The position numbers and the translations under genes were made by a program. Of a stretch of DNA of 64,000 nucleotides, positions 18,466 through 26,161 are shown one piece after another (position 1 is the first letter of the stretch; every line of letters begins with the position of its first letter). Location: positions 930,001 through 994,000 of the forward strand of contig NZ_KB908215.1 of assembly GCF_000382365.1 (NCBI RefSeq), given 5' to 3'. The DNA is from Pannonibacter phragmitetus DSM 14782. Lineage in GTDB: Bacteria; Pseudomonadota; Alphaproteobacteria; Rhizobiales; Stappiaceae. The notes under the pieces were generated by a model that was not told the DNA's origin, did not search any database, and saw only the letters and a program-made list of their open reading frames with translations.

Positions 18466-18924
18466 ATGCGTCTTACTCAACAAACCAACTATGCCGTTCG
18501 CACGCTGATGTACTGCGCAGCGAACCCGGGCCGTCCCAGCAAGGTGGCAGAGATTGCCGCCAGCTTCGGCATGTCCGAAACGCACCTGTTCAAGATCATG
18601 AAGATCCTGGTGGATGCGGACCTCATCAAGACCCTTCGCGGCCGCAATGGCGGGATCGTTCTGGCGAGACCCGCCGACCAGATCACGCTGGGCGAGGTTG
18701 TGCGGGTTGCCGAAGAATCCTTCTATCTGGCGGAATGCTTCAACTCCGGCCGGAAGGATTGCCCGATCCTGACGACCTGCGGCTTCAACGGCGTGCTGCA
18801 CGAAGCGCTGGAGGCCTTCATGGACGTGCTGGACAGCAAGACCATCGAAGACATCTCCGAGAACCGCACGGACCTGCGCCAGCTGCTGAACATCGGCGAA
18901 ATTTCTCTCGCCGCCGCCAGCTGA
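18466..18924 (+). CDS. rirA: Rrf2 family iron-responsive regulator, RirA-like
   Basis: The 152-residue protein begins MRLTQQTNYAVRTLMYCAAN, has a winged helix-turn-helix (residues 20-65) and the GRNGGIVLARP wing. Three cysteines in AECFNSGRKDCPILTTCGF (about residues 90-108) match the [Fe-S] cluster ligands of RirA. RirA is the rhizobial iron repressor that reads Fe-S cluster status and binds TGA-N9-TCA boxes. Such a box lies in the hmuP promoter just downstream. An upstream ATG at 18430 is possible, but it would overlap the promoter. IscR or NsrR are less likely because of the TEDSF/AECF-type region. Confidence 0.88.
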   Translation: MRLTQQTNYAVRTLMYCAANPGRPSKVAEIAASFGMSETHLFKIMKILVDADLIKTLRGRNGGIVLARPADQITLGEVVRVAEESFYLAECFNSGRKDCPILTTCGFNGVLHEALEAFMDVLDSKTIEDISENRTDLRQLLNIGEISLAAAS

Positions 18925-18966
18925 CCGGCTCCCCGCGACGGCAGGCCGCAAGGCGATTGCATTGAG

Positions 18967-18996
18967 ACGCCGGTCCTGACAGGTCCGGCGTTTTTT
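18967..18996 (+). terminator. Rho-independent terminator of rirA
   Basis: ACGCCGG (18967-18973) pairs with CCGGCGT (18985-18991), with an inner CCT/AGG stem, followed by a run of T residues to 18996. A classical terminator 43 bases after the rirA stop. Confidence 0.88.
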
Positions 18997-19121
18997 ATTG
19001 GACAGCAACGGTCAGGCGGCCACGCAGCATCAACCGCAGGGTTGTGCTCAGATGACTGTCTGTTGCGGGAAATCTGGTCGGGGAGAGATCGCCTCAAAGG
19101 GCGGTAACGGGCCCGCAGGCC

Positions 19122-19140
19122 TCCCCGCTTGAAGCGGGGA
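19122..19140. repeat. Short perfect hairpin
   Basis: TCCCCGCTT and AAGCGGGGA flank a single G. It lies between the rirA terminator and the hmuP promoter and has no U-tract. Function unknown; such hairpins are common in alphaproteobacterial intergenic DNA. Confidence 0.45.
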
Positions 19141-19270
19141 ACGCCGGGCTGGCTTGCTGTCTGAGGGAGAGGAGAAAACAGCTGGCTTGCCAGGCATTTT
19201 GACTGAAGGTCAGCCTCCTGAGGACGTGTGGTTCGAAGGACGCGATTTCCGAAGCACCGCCGCTCAGGCC

Positions 19271-19304
19271 TTGTCTTGATAGCTTATTATGAGTATTACA
19301 GTCA
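19271..19304 (+). promoter_or_regulatory. hmuP promoter with overlapping RirA-type box
   Basis: TTGTCT (19271-19276), a 17-base spacer and TATTAC (19294-19299) form a promoter. TGAGTATTACAGTCA at 19290-19304 matches the TGA-N9-TCA iron-responsive operator and covers the -10 region, the expected place for iron-dependent repression by RirA. Confidence 0.7.
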
Positions 19305-19371
19305 AGTTAAATGTTGCGGGCGCACCGCACATTGGAACTTGTCCAAACTGTTGAGCTGTCGAGGTAATTTC

Positions 19372-19593
19372 ATGCGCCACGTTCCCCCCTCCCACGCCGT
19401 GCCCAGCCAGAACAGCCTGCGCCAGGAAAAGCTGAGCCTTCCGGGCATGCGCAAGAGTGGTGCCGCCGACCATAACGGCACGCTGGAAAGCACATCCCTG
19501 TTCAAGGGCTCGCGCGAAGTGCGCATCCGGCACAATGACGAGACCTACCGGCTGACGATCACCAAGCTCGGCAAGCTGATTCTGACAAAATGA
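19372..19593 (+). CDS. hmuP: Hemin uptake protein HemP/HmuP
   Basis: The 73-residue protein ends with the HemP/HmuP signature: SLFKGSREVRIRHNDETYRL followed by TITKLGKLILTK. HmuP proteins are small activators needed for heme-receptor expression in rhizobia. The start at 19372 gives a typical length with a variable N-terminus. No heme receptor lies beside it; the only one in the window is the Has-type receptor 21 kb away. Its promoter carries a RirA-type box, so it should be expressed when iron is scarce. Confidence 0.9.
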   Translation: MRHVPPSHAVPSQNSLRQEKLSLPGMRKSGAADHNGTLESTSLFKGSREVRIRHNDETYRLTITKLGKLILTK

Positions 19594-19711
19594 CGCAGGG
19601 AGGGGTCACGAAGGCCTTGCGCGCGCCGCCAACTGCGCGCAAGTGAAGGCGCTGGCACGCGGCAGGAATCATGCCCGGCCAGCGCCTTTTCTTGCCGGAG
19701 TGCATCCTGAC

Positions 19712-20059
19712 ATGGCTTCCCTTCCCGTTCCGCTGGTGACCATCGGTCTCCTGCTTGCCTCCAATATATTCATGACTTTCGCCTGGTACGGCCATCTGAA
19801 GTTCAAGAGCACAGCGCTCTGGATCGTCATCATGGTCAGCTGGGGCATCGCCTTTTTCGAATATTGCCTGCAGGTTCCTGCCAACCGCATCGGCTACGGC
19901 TATTTCAATGCCGCCGAACTGAAGACCATTCAGGAAGTCCTGACACTGACGGTCTTCGTGCTGTTCTCCGTATTTTATCTGGGCGAGCCGCTGCGCTTCA
20001 ATCACCTGATCGGCTTCTCGCTGATCGCCCTCGGCGCGGGGTTCATCTTCCGCGGCTGA
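19712..20059 (+). CDS. DMT family / DUF486 small membrane protein
   Basis: The 115-residue protein has four membrane spans and the DUF486 pattern: NIFMTFAWYGHLKF, ISWGIAFFEYCLQVPANRIGY-like segment and LKTIQEVLTLTVFVLFSVFYLGE. This family belongs to the drug/metabolite transporter group; the cargo is unknown. The ATG at 19712 matches the usual N-terminus. It follows hmuP by 118 bases in the same direction and converges on the livJ-type gene. Confidence 0.88.
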   Translation: MASLPVPLVTIGLLLASNIFMTFAWYGHLKFKSTALWIVIMVSWGIAFFEYCLQVPANRIGYGYFNAAELKTIQEVLTLTVFVLFSVFYLGEPLRFNHLIGFSLIALGAGFIFRG

Positions 20060-20075
20060 TCACCGCCGCATCCAA

Positions 20076-20106
20076 ACAAAAACCGGCAGCCTTTGGGGCC
20101 GCCGGT
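20076..20106 (-). terminator. Terminator of the Liv-type transporter operon
   Basis: Read leftward, ACCGGC-GGCC pairs with GGCT-GCCGGT (20082-20106 on the plus strand, one mismatch in the stem) and is followed by TTTTTGTTTGG. It lies 54 bases after the livJ-type stop and would also block transcription from the DUF486 gene. Confidence 0.8.
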
Positions 20107-20159
20107 CTTGTGTGGCCGCATGTGCCAGGTACCGGCCCGCAACGGGGCCGGAAACCAGA

Positions 20160-21365
20160 TCACTTCATTTCGGTCAGGACTTCGAAGCCGTTGGCGCCGA
20201 CCTTGAACAGGGAGTAAGCTCCCGGAACGTCACCGGCCTCGTCGAAGGAATGCTCGCCTGCAGCGCCCTGATAGTCGATGGCCTTGCCAGCGGCGATCAG
20301 CTCCTTGGCCTTCTTCCACTCGCCCGGCAGGATCGGCTCGCCTCCTTCGGAACCTGCAACCTGACGGATGGCAGCTGCCACCTTGGTCTTGTCGCCGCCC
20401 GCCTTTTCGATGGCCAGAGCCATCAGGAAGGCTGCGTCATAGGAGGTGGTGACGAAGATCGCATCCGGATCGCCGCCCTTGGCCTTGAAGGCTGCATTGA
20501 AGGCTTCGAGGGCTGCGGACTGCTCGCCGACCGGAGAAGAAGCCACGAAGGTGGTGAGGTTGTCAGCACCCAGCTCACGGATCGGAGCGTCGGACTTCAT
20601 GCCGTCGCCGCCGACGAACTTCTCGAAGAAGCCATTTTCCAGCGCCTCGCGCAGCATGGTCAGGCCGCTGCCATCACCATAGTCGAAGATGACGAGCGTG
20701 TCGGCGCCGCCCTTGGCGAGTTCGGCAAGGTTGGAGCGGTAAGAGGCCTTCTCGCCCTCGTGAGCTGCGAACCCTGCGATTTCGCCGCCGATGGTTTCGT
20801 ACTCGGCCTTGAAGGCATTGGCGAGGCCGGAGCCGTAGTCATTGTTGAGATAGGCAACGGCGACCTTGCCATAGCCCTGCTCCTTCAGGGTACGGGCAAG
20901 GGCACGGCCCTGGAAGTCGTCGGACGGCACGGTGCGGAACACGGTGTCATTGTCCTTCAGGCCGGTGATTTCCGGCGAGGTGCCCGACGGGGTGATGAGC
21001 GCGATACCGGCCGGGATGGAAACCGAGTTGGCTGCGGCAATCACGGCGCCCGAGCAATGCGGGCCCACGATGCCGACGACGCCGTCAATGTTCACGGCCT
21101 TGGTGGCGGCGTCCGTGCCGTTCTGCGGGTTGCAGGCGCTGTCGCCGATGACCGGAACGAGCTTTTCACCGGCAAGAATGCCGCCCTGCCCGTTCACTTC
21201 GGCAATCGCCAGCTGGGCCGAATCGATCATGGCCGGGGCCATGGCCGCAATCGGGCCGGAAATGCCGCCGAGCAGGCCAATCTTCACATCTGCCTTGGCC
21301 GGAACGCTGGCCAGGGCAGTTGCGGCCAGGAGAGACCCTGCCAGAGCGAGAAGCTTATGCGTCAT
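20160..21365 (-). CDS. livJ: Branched-chain amino-acid-type ABC transporter substrate-binding protein
   Basis: The 401-residue periplasmic protein has a Sec signal peptide (MTHKLLALAGSLLAATALASVPAKA) and the Leu/Ile/Val-binding fold: KIGLLGGISGPIAA, NGQGGILAGEKLVPVIGDSACNP and VGIVGPHCSGAVIAA near residue 100. It is last in a leftward operon livG-livF-livH-livM-livJ. The ligand may be a branched-chain or aromatic amino acid or relative; the operon lies directly downstream of kynB, so a kynurenine-pathway compound is worth considering. Confidence 0.9.
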   Translation of the reverse strand: MTHKLLALAGSLLAATALASVPAKADVKIGLLGGISGPIAAMAPAMIDSAQLAIAEVNGQGGILAGEKLVPVIGDSACNPQNGTDAATKAVNIDGVVGIVGPHCSGAVIAAANSVSIPAGIALITPSGTSPEITGLKDNDTVFRTVPSDDFQGRALARTLKEQGYGKVAVAYLNNDYGSGLANAFKAEYETIGGEIAGFAAHEGEKASYRSNLAELAKGGADTLVIFDYGDGSGLTMLREALENGFFEKFVGGDGMKSDAPIRELGADNLTTFVASSPVGEQSAALEAFNAAFKAKGGDPDAIFVTTSYDAAFLMALAIEKAGGDKTKVAAAIRQVAGSEGGEPILPGEWKKAKELIAAGKAIDYQGAAGEHSFDEAGDVPGAYSLFKVGANGFEVLTEMK

Positions 21366-21428
21366 TTCATTACCTCCACAAAGCGGGGGCTTTTGCCCCT
21401 CATTGCAAACTTCAATCCCGCGGCCAGG

Positions 21429-22394
21429 TCAGGCAGCAGTCCCCTGCTTCTGCGGCCTGGGCGGGTTGTCCGGAAGGGTTTCCGGCAACAGCCCCTCGGA
21501 GCGGAAGCGCAGGACAAGCTGCAGCATCAACCCGATGAGGAAGACGCGGATGTACTTGGCCTTGACCGCATATTCATGCGGCAGGCGGTCCGTTGCAATC
21601 TCTGAAACAGACCAGATGATCCATACAATCGCCGCACCCAGGATTGCTCCCCTGTTATTGCCTGACCCGCCGAGGATCAGCATGATCCAGACAAGGAAGG
21701 TGGCAATCATCGGGTCGATGGCTTCCGGGGTGATCGAGCGGTTGAAATGGGCAAACAGCGCCCCGCCCAGCCCCATCAGCGCCGCACCGAAGATGAAGGA
21801 TTGCAGGCGGCGGTAGGCAATGTCCTTGCCCATGGCGGTGGCGGCCAGCTCGTTGTCGCGGATGGCGCGCATCATGCGGCCCCAGGGCGAATTGATCTGC
21901 CGCTGGATCAGCATGTAGGCAACGCCCAGCACGGCAATGACGATGGCCAGATAGGCCATCTGCGACTGCACATAGGGCAGATCGCCGAAGGGACGCGGAA
22001 TGCCGGTGATGCCTCGGGCCCCGCCCGTCAGCGCGTCCTCCGACTTGATGACGAGGCGGATGATCTCGGCAATGCCGATGGTGGCAATGGCGAGATAATC
22101 GGAGCGGAAGCGCAGACAGATCTTGCCGATCGGCCAGGCGATGGCGCCCGCCGCCAGCATGGCGCCGGCCCAGCCCACAAGCACCGGCATGTCATAGCCG
22201 CCGATCCGGCCATCCACGTGCGGGCTCGTCAGGATGGCCGAGGTATAGGCCCCGACGGCGAAGAAGCCTGCGATACCGGCATTGAACAGGCCGGTGAAGC
22301 CCCACTGAATGTTCAACCCCAGCGCCAGAAGCGCATAGATGCCGATGAAGACGCCCATGAACAGGGCATAGTTTGCAAGGCCGATGAGTTCCAT
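21429..22394 (-). CDS. livM: Branched-chain amino-acid ABC transporter permease (LivM type)
   Basis: The 321-residue permease has about nine hydrophobic spans and the LivM-type features LGLNIQWGFTGLFNAGIAGFFAVGAY near residue 25 and GRMMRAIRDNELAATAMGKDI near 175 (the loop that docks on the ATPase). It follows the LivH-type gene after 15 bases and precedes the binding protein. Confidence 0.93.
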   Translation of the reverse strand: MELIGLANYALFMGVFIGIYALLALGLNIQWGFTGLFNAGIAGFFAVGAYTSAILTSPHVDGRIGGYDMPVLVGWAGAMLAAGAIAWPIGKICLRFRSDYLAIATIGIAEIIRLVIKSEDALTGGARGITGIPRPFGDLPYVQSQMAYLAIVIAVLGVAYMLIQRQINSPWGRMMRAIRDNELAATAMGKDIAYRRLQSFIFGAALMGLGGALFAHFNRSITPEAIDPMIATFLVWIMLILGGSGNNRGAILGAAIVWIIWSVSEIATDRLPHEYAVKAKYIRVFLIGLMLQLVLRFRSEGLLPETLPDNPPRPQKQGTAA

Positions 22395-22409
22395 GGCGCA
22401 ATCTCCCTG

Positions 22410-23282
22410 TCAGAGGACCTTGCCGCGCAGCAGGCCCGTAGGCCGCACCAGCAGCATGAACAGCAGGATGGCAAAGGCCATGCCCGCCTTGTACTCGCTC
22501 GGAATGAACATTACGGACATCTCCTCCGCGATGCCGACGATCAGCCCGCCAAGCACTGCCCCTTCCACGCGGCCAACGCCGCCCAGAATGGCTGCGGCAA
22601 ACATAGGCAGCAGCATGGACCAGCCCATCATCGGCTTCAGCTCGGTATTGAGCCCGAGGAAGACACCGGAGGCCGCGCAAAGGCCGCCAGCGATGACCCA
22701 GGTCAGCATGACGACCTTGCGGTTGTCGATGCCCGAAAGCAGCGCCAGATTGGGGTTGTCCGACATGGCGCGCATCGCCTTGCCCCACTTGGAGCGGGAC
22801 AGGAACAGCTGAAGTCCGGCCACCAGCACCAGCATGGCGATGAGCGTGTAGATCTCCCGGTCGCGCACCCGGATGCCGAAGTAATCCTCCGGCCGCACCA
22901 GCCCGCGGGAATAGGTCTGGGTATCGACACCCCAGACCACCTGCACCACGGCACGGACCATCAGCGCCGCGCCCAGCGTTGCCATCACGGTGATGATCTT
23001 GGGCCGGTTCCGCAGGTGCTCGTAGAACACCTTGTCGAGCCCGACCGCCACGCCCGCTGTCGCCAGGATGGCAAAGGGCAGCGCCGCCAGAGGCGGAATG
23101 CCGAGGGCCGTTACCAGCGCCAGCGCCAGGAAGGCACCGAGCGTTGCCAGATCACCATGGGCCAGATGCGCAAAGCGCAGGATCGCAAATACCAGCGTGA
23201 TGCCGACGGCACCCAGCGCATAGATGGAGCCCATGACGAGCCCCGGCACGATGTAGAAATTGATGAAATCCAGAAAGGTCAT
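22410..23282 (-). CDS. livH: Branched-chain amino-acid ABC transporter permease (LivH type)
   Basis: The 290-residue membrane protein carries the LivH signatures MGSIYALGAVGITLVFAILRFAH split over the first helix, and SKWGKAMRAMSDNPNLALLSGID near residue 165 (ATPase-docking loop). It pairs with the LivM-type subunit to form the channel. Twelve bases separate it from the upstream ATPase gene. Confidence 0.93.
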   Translation of the reverse strand: MTFLDFINFYIVPGLVMGSIYALGAVGITLVFAILRFAHLAHGDLATLGAFLALALVTALGIPPLAALPFAILATAGVAVGLDKVFYEHLRNRPKIITVMATLGAALMVRAVVQVVWGVDTQTYSRGLVRPEDYFGIRVRDREIYTLIAMLVLVAGLQLFLSRSKWGKAMRAMSDNPNLALLSGIDNRKVVMLTWVIAGGLCAASGVFLGLNTELKPMMGWSMLLPMFAAAILGGVGRVEGAVLGGLIVGIAEEMSVMFIPSEYKAGMAFAILLFMLLVRPTGLLRGKVL

Positions 23283-23294
23283 CTTGTCTCAGCC

Positions 23295-24002
23295 TCACCC
23301 GCCCAGGAACATTTCTGCGACCTCGCGGTCGGCGAGAAGCGCCTGCCCCGTGCCTTCGTGCCGGTTGGCACCCGCCGCCAGCACATAGGCCCGGTCGGCA
23401 AAGGCAAGGGCCTGCTTGGCATGCTGCTCCACCAGCAGGATGGCAACGCCCGTATCGCGGACATCGCGGCTGATCTGGAAGATCTGCTCCATGTATTTCG
23501 GCGAAAGACCTGCCGTCGGCTCGTCCAGCAGCAGGAGCTTCGGATCGAGCATCAGGGCCCGGCCCATGGCCACCATCTGCCGCTGACCGCCGGAGAGGTT
23601 GCCCGCGGGTGTCTTGCGGCGCGCCTTCAAGTCCGGGAATAGGGTGTAGACCCGGTCAAAGGCGGCCGAGAGATCGCCCTTGCGCAGGAAGGCACCCATT
23701 TCGAGATTCTCGTGGATGCTCATTTCGCGAAAGATATTGTCCACCTGCGGCACGTAGCAGATGCCGCGCTGGACGATCTGGTTCGGCGCCCAGTTGGTGA
23801 TATCGGTGCCATCGAAGGTGATGGAGCCGCCGCGAATGGTGAGAAGGCCGAAGATGGCCTTCATCGCGGTGGACTTTCCCGCCCCGTTGGGGCCGACGAT
23901 GACCACGATCTCGCGGTCATTCACCGTCATCGACACCTGATTGAGAATGTTGGTCTCGCCATAGCCCCCGGTGAGGGACTGCATCGTCAGGAGCGCGCTC
24001 AT
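23295..24002 (-). CDS. livF: Branched-chain amino-acid ABC transporter ATPase (LivF type)
   Basis: The 235-residue ATPase has Walker A GPNGAGKST, the LivF-type GICYVPQVDNIFREMSIHENLEMGA segment, signature LSGGQRQMVAMGRAL and Walker B LLLLDEPTAGLSP. Its ATG overlaps the stop of the LivG-type gene by four bases. Confidence 0.94.
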   Translation of the reverse strand: MSALLTMQSLTGGYGETNILNQVSMTVNDREIVVIVGPNGAGKSTAMKAIFGLLTIRGGSITFDGTDITNWAPNQIVQRGICYVPQVDNIFREMSIHENLEMGAFLRKGDLSAAFDRVYTLFPDLKARRKTPAGNLSGGQRQMVAMGRALMLDPKLLLLDEPTAGLSPKYMEQIFQISRDVRDTGVAILLVEQHAKQALAFADRAYVLAAGANRHEGTGQALLADREVAEMFLGG

Positions 24003-24769
24003 GCTGCATCTCCCTGCGTTTCACCGAGATAGGCTTCCAGCACCCGCGGATCGGAGCGCACGGTCTGGAAGTCACCGGCGATCAGCACCTTGCCCTCGGC
24101 CATGCAGATGACGGGATCGCAGAGCTTTTCAATCATCTCCATGTCGTGCTCGATGAGAATGAAGGTGTAGCCGCGCTCGCGGTTGAGGATCAGGATCTTC
24201 TCTTCCAGCTTGCGCAAGAGGGTGCGGTTGACGCCGGCCGCAGGCTCATCCAGCAGCACGAGCTTGGCATCCGTCATCATGGTGCGGCCCAGTTCCAGCA
24301 GCTTCTTCTGACCGCCGGAGAGATTGCCGGCCCGCTCACCCGCCACATGGGTCAACTCCAGAAACTCCAGCGTCTCCCAGGCCCTGCGCGTCACTTCGGC
24401 CTCGGAGCCTGCCACCTTGCCCCAGTTAAACCAGTTGGCGAAGAGGCTCTCGCCCGGCTGATCCGGGGCCACCATCATCAGGTTCTCCAGCGCCGTAAGC
24501 CGGTGAAACTCATGCGGGATCTGGAAGGTGCGCACCAGCCCCTTGTGGAACAGCCTGTTGGCCGGAAGTCCGGTCACATCCTCGCCGCAGAAGCGGATCT
24601 TGCCTGCAACCGGAGGAAATGCCCCTGCGATAAGATTGAAAAGCGTTGTCTTGCCAGCGCCATTGGGTCCGATCAGGCCGGTGATCGTGCCTTCCGCCAC
24701 CTGGAAGGTACAGTGATCAACAGCCGTGAAGCCGCCAAACTGCATGACAAGCTGGTTGAGTTCCAGCAT
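23999..24769 (-). CDS. livG: Branched-chain amino-acid ABC transporter ATPase (LivG type)
   Basis: The 256-residue ATPase has Walker A GPNGAGKTT, the LivG-type NRLFHKGLVRTFQIPHEF segment, signature LSGGQKKLLELGR and Walker B LVLLDEPAAGVN. The start at 24769 follows a GGGGAAAACAG region and fits the family; a frame to 24790 adds seven residues. First gene of the Liv-type operon, 70 bases downstream of kynB in the same direction, so kynB and the transporter may be co-transcribed. Confidence 0.93.
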   Translation of the reverse strand: MLELNQLVMQFGGFTAVDHCTFQVAEGTITGLIGPNGAGKTTLFNLIAGAFPPVAGKIRFCGEDVTGLPANRLFHKGLVRTFQIPHEFHRLTALENLMMVAPDQPGESLFANWFNWGKVAGSEAEVTRRAWETLEFLELTHVAGERAGNLSGGQKKLLELGRTMMTDAKLVLLDEPAAGVNRTLLRKLEEKILILNRERGYTFILIEHDMEMIEKLCDPVICMAEGKVLIAGDFQTVRSDPRVLEAYLGETQGDAA

Positions 24770-24839
24770 CTGTTTTCCCCGCCGCTGCAATTGACAGCGC
24801 CCTTATTGTTTCTTTTTGCGCCCCGTGCCCGGATTTCCC

Positions 24840-25475
24840 TCAGTCCCTCGCAAGCGTACGCAGGACTGCCCGGACAGGAGCAGCATCCAATCCTTCTAGC
24901 CGGATAGGTAGAGCAATCAACTCATAATCCCCCGGTTCAACGCCTGCCAGCACCAGATTTTCCAGAATCCGCATGTCATGGCGAAACACGGTCATGTGAG
25001 AAGGAAGATCCTTTGACGTGTCCGGGTCAACCGACGGCACATCCACACCAATAAGCCGCACGCCCCTGGAGGCCAGCAGCTCAACGGTTTCCGGCGCAAG
25101 GGTGCGGAAACCTTCAGGCCACACATCCGGATCAAGGCTCTCCTCACAGCGCAGGAGCACACGCGGCGGCACGTCCACCAGAGCTGCCTCGATGTCCTGC
25201 GGCTCGACGAGGGGGCCAGCACCTCTTGCGTCAATCACCCGGGCGGGACCGATGTAATCCTCCAGCGCCAGCTGATCGATCGTGGCGCCCTCCTTCGCAT
25301 AGTGCAGCGGCGCATCCGCATGGGCACCGCAATGCACGGACATGGAGAAAGCCGCCACATTGACCGGACAGCCGGGACCGATGGAAAAAGTCTGCCGCAG
25401 CTCGAAACCTGCGTCGCCCGGAAAAACGGCAGAACTGGCCCGAAGCGGCGGTGTTATGTCGATAAGACGGGACAA
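24840..25475 (-). CDS. kynB: Arylformamidase (kynurenine formamidase)
   Basis: The 211-residue cyclase-family protein hydrolyses N-formylkynurenine to kynurenine and formate. The metal-binding signature VHCGAHADAPLHY is at residues 47-59, and IGVDVPSVDPDTSKDLPSHM near 142 is typical of KynB. The other two genes of tryptophan-to-anthranilate conversion, kynA and kynU, lie 3 kb away on the same strand, separated by a GGDEF-EAL gene. It directly precedes a Liv-type transporter. Confidence 0.9.
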   Translation of the reverse strand: MSRLIDITPPLRASSAVFPGDAGFELRQTFSIGPGCPVNVAAFSMSVHCGAHADAPLHYAKEGATIDQLALEDYIGPARVIDARGAGPLVEPQDIEAALVDVPPRVLLRCEESLDPDVWPEGFRTLAPETVELLASRGVRLIGVDVPSVDPDTSKDLPSHMTVFRHDMRILENLVLAGVEPGDYELIALPIRLEGLDAAPVRAVLRTLARD

Positions 25476-26161
25476 AGCGAACTCCGGTTACGGCCAGTGA
25501 TACCAACGCTCATTTGGGCCTGACACAGTGACACCAGGTCAAGCCCTTGCCGCGGCTGAGCAATCAAGGCGTGATGCGGCAAAAGCCCAAGGCCTCCACA
25601 TAGCAGGGCGCAATGCAGCGCGGAAGCAGTCTGAAAGTGAGGTTACTTTAAATTTAAAACATATCAAGGGTGCCTTTTCGGCTTTCTTGACAAGGCCGGC
25701 CCGGCTGGATGGAAACGTTTTTTTGACCCTGGAGCGCGCCACATCGCACTACCATTATTCAATCACAGGTATGTAAAACGCACCAAACCGCCCCATCCAG
25801 AACATCAAGCATCAGAATTTCCAAGTAATTTCAAACCTCTCCACGCTCAGGCGGCTTACTTCTGTTTACCATAAGCACACACAGGGAAAGCGGAGAGCCA
25901 ACGAAACTGCCTCATTTCAAATGAATTTGGCGGCGGGCATGCATTAAAATTTACCTATTCGTAACTATCCCGATTAAGCCTTGAAAAACACATTCAATGA
26001 ATACTGACACATGAGAATGCGATTAGAGATTGAAAGAGGCTTTGCATTTCTTTGGACGCCCCAACCCTTGCAAAACCTCACAATGCGAACATCCAATCGT
26101 CATTGCAGATGCAGCTTCTGATTTTCGGGAATTGACCCCAAGGATATACGGCACCAGCTAA
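25476..26161. other. AT-rich 686-base gap with no convincing gene
   Basis: Between kynB and the GGDEF-EAL gene. An 82-codon frame at 25528-25776 lacks a ribosome-binding site, family resemblance or coding-like composition, so I do not call it. The region should hold the promoters of both divergent neighbours. I see no strong repeat or terminator. Confidence 0.5.

Larger units (their letters stand above)
18925..19371. other. Non-coding gap between rirA and hmuP
   Basis: This 447-base region holds the rirA terminator (18967-18996), a short GC hairpin (19122-19140) and the hmuP promoter with its RirA-type box (19271-19304). I see no gene. A frame from 19228 merely extends hmuP upstream. Confidence 0.6.

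Noticed and set aside
21747-23642. 631-codon open frame on the plus strand
   Set aside because: Antisense to livM, livH and livF; composition rich in His/Arg/Gln as is typical of shadow frames.
24840-25475. Generic cyclase-family call instead of KynB
   Set aside because: The metal motif fits both, but kynA and kynU nearby make arylformamidase the better reading.
25528-25776. 82-codon open frame in the gap after kynB
   Set aside because: No ribosome-binding site, no family resemblance and AT-rich flanks; could be chance.
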